A program made the position numbers and the translations under genes. A stretch of DNA of 13,616 nt from WJMB01 sp964581465 (GTDB lineage Bacteria; RBG-13-66-14): NCBI GenBank assembly GCA_964581465.1, contig CAZOOP010000060.1:1-13616 (forward strand). Reading direction: 5' to 3'. How positions within the stretch are numbered: the first letter of the stretch is position 1; the number at the start of each line of letters is the position of its first letter. The notes under the pieces are model-generated. The model was not told the DNA's origin. It was given only the letters and a program-made list of their open reading frames with translations, and ran no database searches. Shown here one piece after another: positions 12,764 to 13,616 of the stretch.

Positions 12764-13336
12764 ATGAAGAAACTAGCCCTCATCACCCTGTTGGCCGCCT
12801 GGCTGCTCCAGCCCGTCGCAGCAGAGACAATGCTCTTCTGGGACGACGGCGCGCCCGAGGAGAACCTGGGCTACAGCTACACCTGGGGCGTTCTGTTTGA
12901 CGAGTTCAAGACCGGCGGCGACGACAGCGGCGTCATCACCCGCCTGGGCGCCGTGGTCTATCCCAACTGGCCCGACTCCATCTATCAGGGCGGCTACATC
13001 AACGTCTACCAGGACGACGCAACCTCCCCCGGAACACTGCTGGGGACCTACTTCCTGCCAATCAGCAACCCCGGCTACTACGATTGGATCGATATCGATG
13101 ACCTGGTCCTGAACACCGACCGTTTCTGGCTGATCTGGACCTACACCGGCTCACCACCGCTGCTCGATGCCCTGATGCGTGACGACAACGGCGGCAACGC
13201 CCACACCTATTACTTCACCGACACCCAGCAGTACAAGTACCTCAACGCCGACGCCTGCCTGCGCTGCTACTGGGACGCCTCGCCTCAGCGCCTAGATCCG
13301 GCGAGTTGGGGCGAGGTCAAGGGCCTCTACGATTGA
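12764..13336 (+). CDS. Secreted protein of unknown function
   Basis: The first 20 residues from ATG 12764 form a classic Sec signal peptide: MKK, a hydrophobic core, then QPVAA with cleavage expected before ETMLFWDDG. The mature part (about 170 residues) is acidic, rich in Trp, Tyr, Asp and Gly, and alternates short hydrophobic strands with turns, so a beta-sandwich is likely. Strand-like segments such as GGYINVYQDD and FWLIWTYTG, and the opening WDDGAPEE, resemble secreted domains that often end larger exported proteins in several bacterial phyla, but I cannot name the family. There are two cysteines close together (CLRCYWD, near the C terminus). No anchor or sorting motif is obvious. ATG 12764 is preferred over ATG 12758 because AAAGGA (12749-12754) is then about 9 bases away. 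It stands alone between its own promoter and terminator. Confidence 0.8.
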   Translation: MKKLALITLLAAWLLQPVAAETMLFWDDGAPEENLGYSYTWGVLFDEFKTGGDDSGVITRLGAVVYPNWPDSIYQGGYINVYQDDATSPGTLLGTYFLPISNPGYYDWIDIDDLVLNTDRFWLIWTYTGSPPLLDALMRDDNGGNAHTYYFTDTQQYKYLNADACLRCYWDASPQRLDPASWGEVKGLYD

Positions 13337-13361
13337 GTCAGCCGAAAGAGGGCCTCCAATG

Positions 13362-13396
13362 GCTAGCGACCCGTCTCCGGGCGGGTCGCTAGCTTT
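13362..13396 (+). terminator. Hairpin terminator of the secreted-protein gene
   Basis: GCTAGCGACCCG (13362-13373) pairs perfectly with CGGGTCGCTAGC (13382-13393) around an 8-base loop, followed by a short TTT. It lies 25 bases after the stop codon and may also serve minus-strand transcripts arriving from the right. Confidence 0.75.
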
Positions 13397-13457
13397 CAGA
13401 GCTCGCATAGTTGGTAAAGCGGAGGCCGGGGAGGCTATAATGACATAATCTTTGGCA

Positions 13458-13616
13458 TCACGTAACCTGATCGGACCAATTGATCAGTGCATCCTGCAGG
13501 TAGTCGGGAGTGTTTTCGTCGTTTCTGTGGTTGAATCGGAACGACCTTTCACGGATAAAGGGCCTGACGTTGCGTTTAAAGCCACCGTGGTAGGCCTTTA
13601 GCATAGCCTCGGGAGC
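13458..13616 (-). CDS. Transposase, C-terminal fragment (IS1595/ISXO2-like suspected), cut by window edge
   Basis: An open minus-strand frame enters from the right edge and ends at TGA (13458-13460) after 52 codons. The end reads as a transposase tail: AYHGGFKRNVRPFIRERSF followed by RFNHRN, then a Leu/Trp-containing helix to the stop. A block of the type YHG...L..Y..E..FRFN.R is typical of the end of IS1595-family DDE transposases. The family call is from memory of that pattern and is tentative; another IS family is possible. Codon use is less GC-biased than in the host genes, which suits mobile DNA. The end of the element should lie in about 13420-13457, where a GGGAGGCTATAATGACATAA stretch could be the terminal repeat, but the other end is outside the window and cannot be compared. 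Confidence 0.6.
   Translation of the reverse strand, partial: APEAMLKAYHGGFKRNVRPFIRERSFRFNHRNDENTPDYLQDALINWSDQVT

Noticed and set aside
13400..13420. tRNA D-arm-like stretch (GCTC...AGTTGGTA...GC)
   Set aside because: There is no matching acceptor stem, anticodon arm or TTCGA loop, so it is most likely chance.
1..13616. CRISPR array, rRNA genes, phage or defence genes
   Set aside because: No regularly spaced direct repeats of 24-40 bases, no rRNA-like sequence and no Cas, toxin or phage motifs were seen.

Overview
The window looks like a piece of a chromosome from a free-living, probably uncultured bacterium with anaerobic or microaerobic respiration. Genes are GC-rich with strong G/C preference at third codon positions, while the long gaps between them are clearly more AT-rich. 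Start codons include ATG, GTG and TTG, purine-rich ribosome binding sites are clear, and several neighbours overlap by 4 to 10 bases. The mix of genes (b6-type cytochrome, multiheme cytochrome c, V4R protein, DUF362 ferredoxin, a secreted beta-rich protein) fits a deep-branching candidate-phylum lineage, but I cannot name the phylum from sequence alone.

Layout from left to right. Bases 1-704 hold no convincing gene but contain a large imperfect inverted repeat, two short tandem duplications and one copy of a dispersed repeat that recurs near 9.9 kb. On the minus strand, a small membrane protein (1866-2192) is followed by a PLP-dependent diaminopropionate ammonia-lyase (705-1826). Divergent from these, a plus-strand operon (2458-4897) encodes a DUF362/2x[4Fe-4S] protein, endonuclease V and an RsmD-type 16S rRNA methyltransferase, with overlapping ends at each junction. 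After a hairpin terminator and a 0.4 kb regulatory gap comes the most interesting block (5336-7709): a b6-type cytochrome b, a subunit IV-like membrane protein fused to a six-heme cytochrome c domain, and a DUF2062 membrane protein. There is no Rieske iron-sulfur protein next to it.

The rest consists of single genes in long gaps: a V4R-domain protein (8588-9238) with a good promoter and a palindromic terminator; a 1.65 kb apparently gene-free stretch with repeats; a dihydrolipoyl dehydrogenase (10890-12281) with a TTG start, a near-consensus promoter and a strong terminator; a secreted protein of unknown function (12764-13336); and, at the right edge on the minus strand, the last 52 codons of what looks like an insertion-sequence transposase.

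Functionally, the cytochrome operon is probably a quinol-oxidising complex that passes electrons to its own multiheme domain. The other genes are amino-acid catabolism (ammonia-lyase), DNA repair and ribosome modification (endonuclease V, RsmD), central metabolism (dihydrolipoyl dehydrogenase) and unassigned redox or sensory roles (DUF362, V4R).
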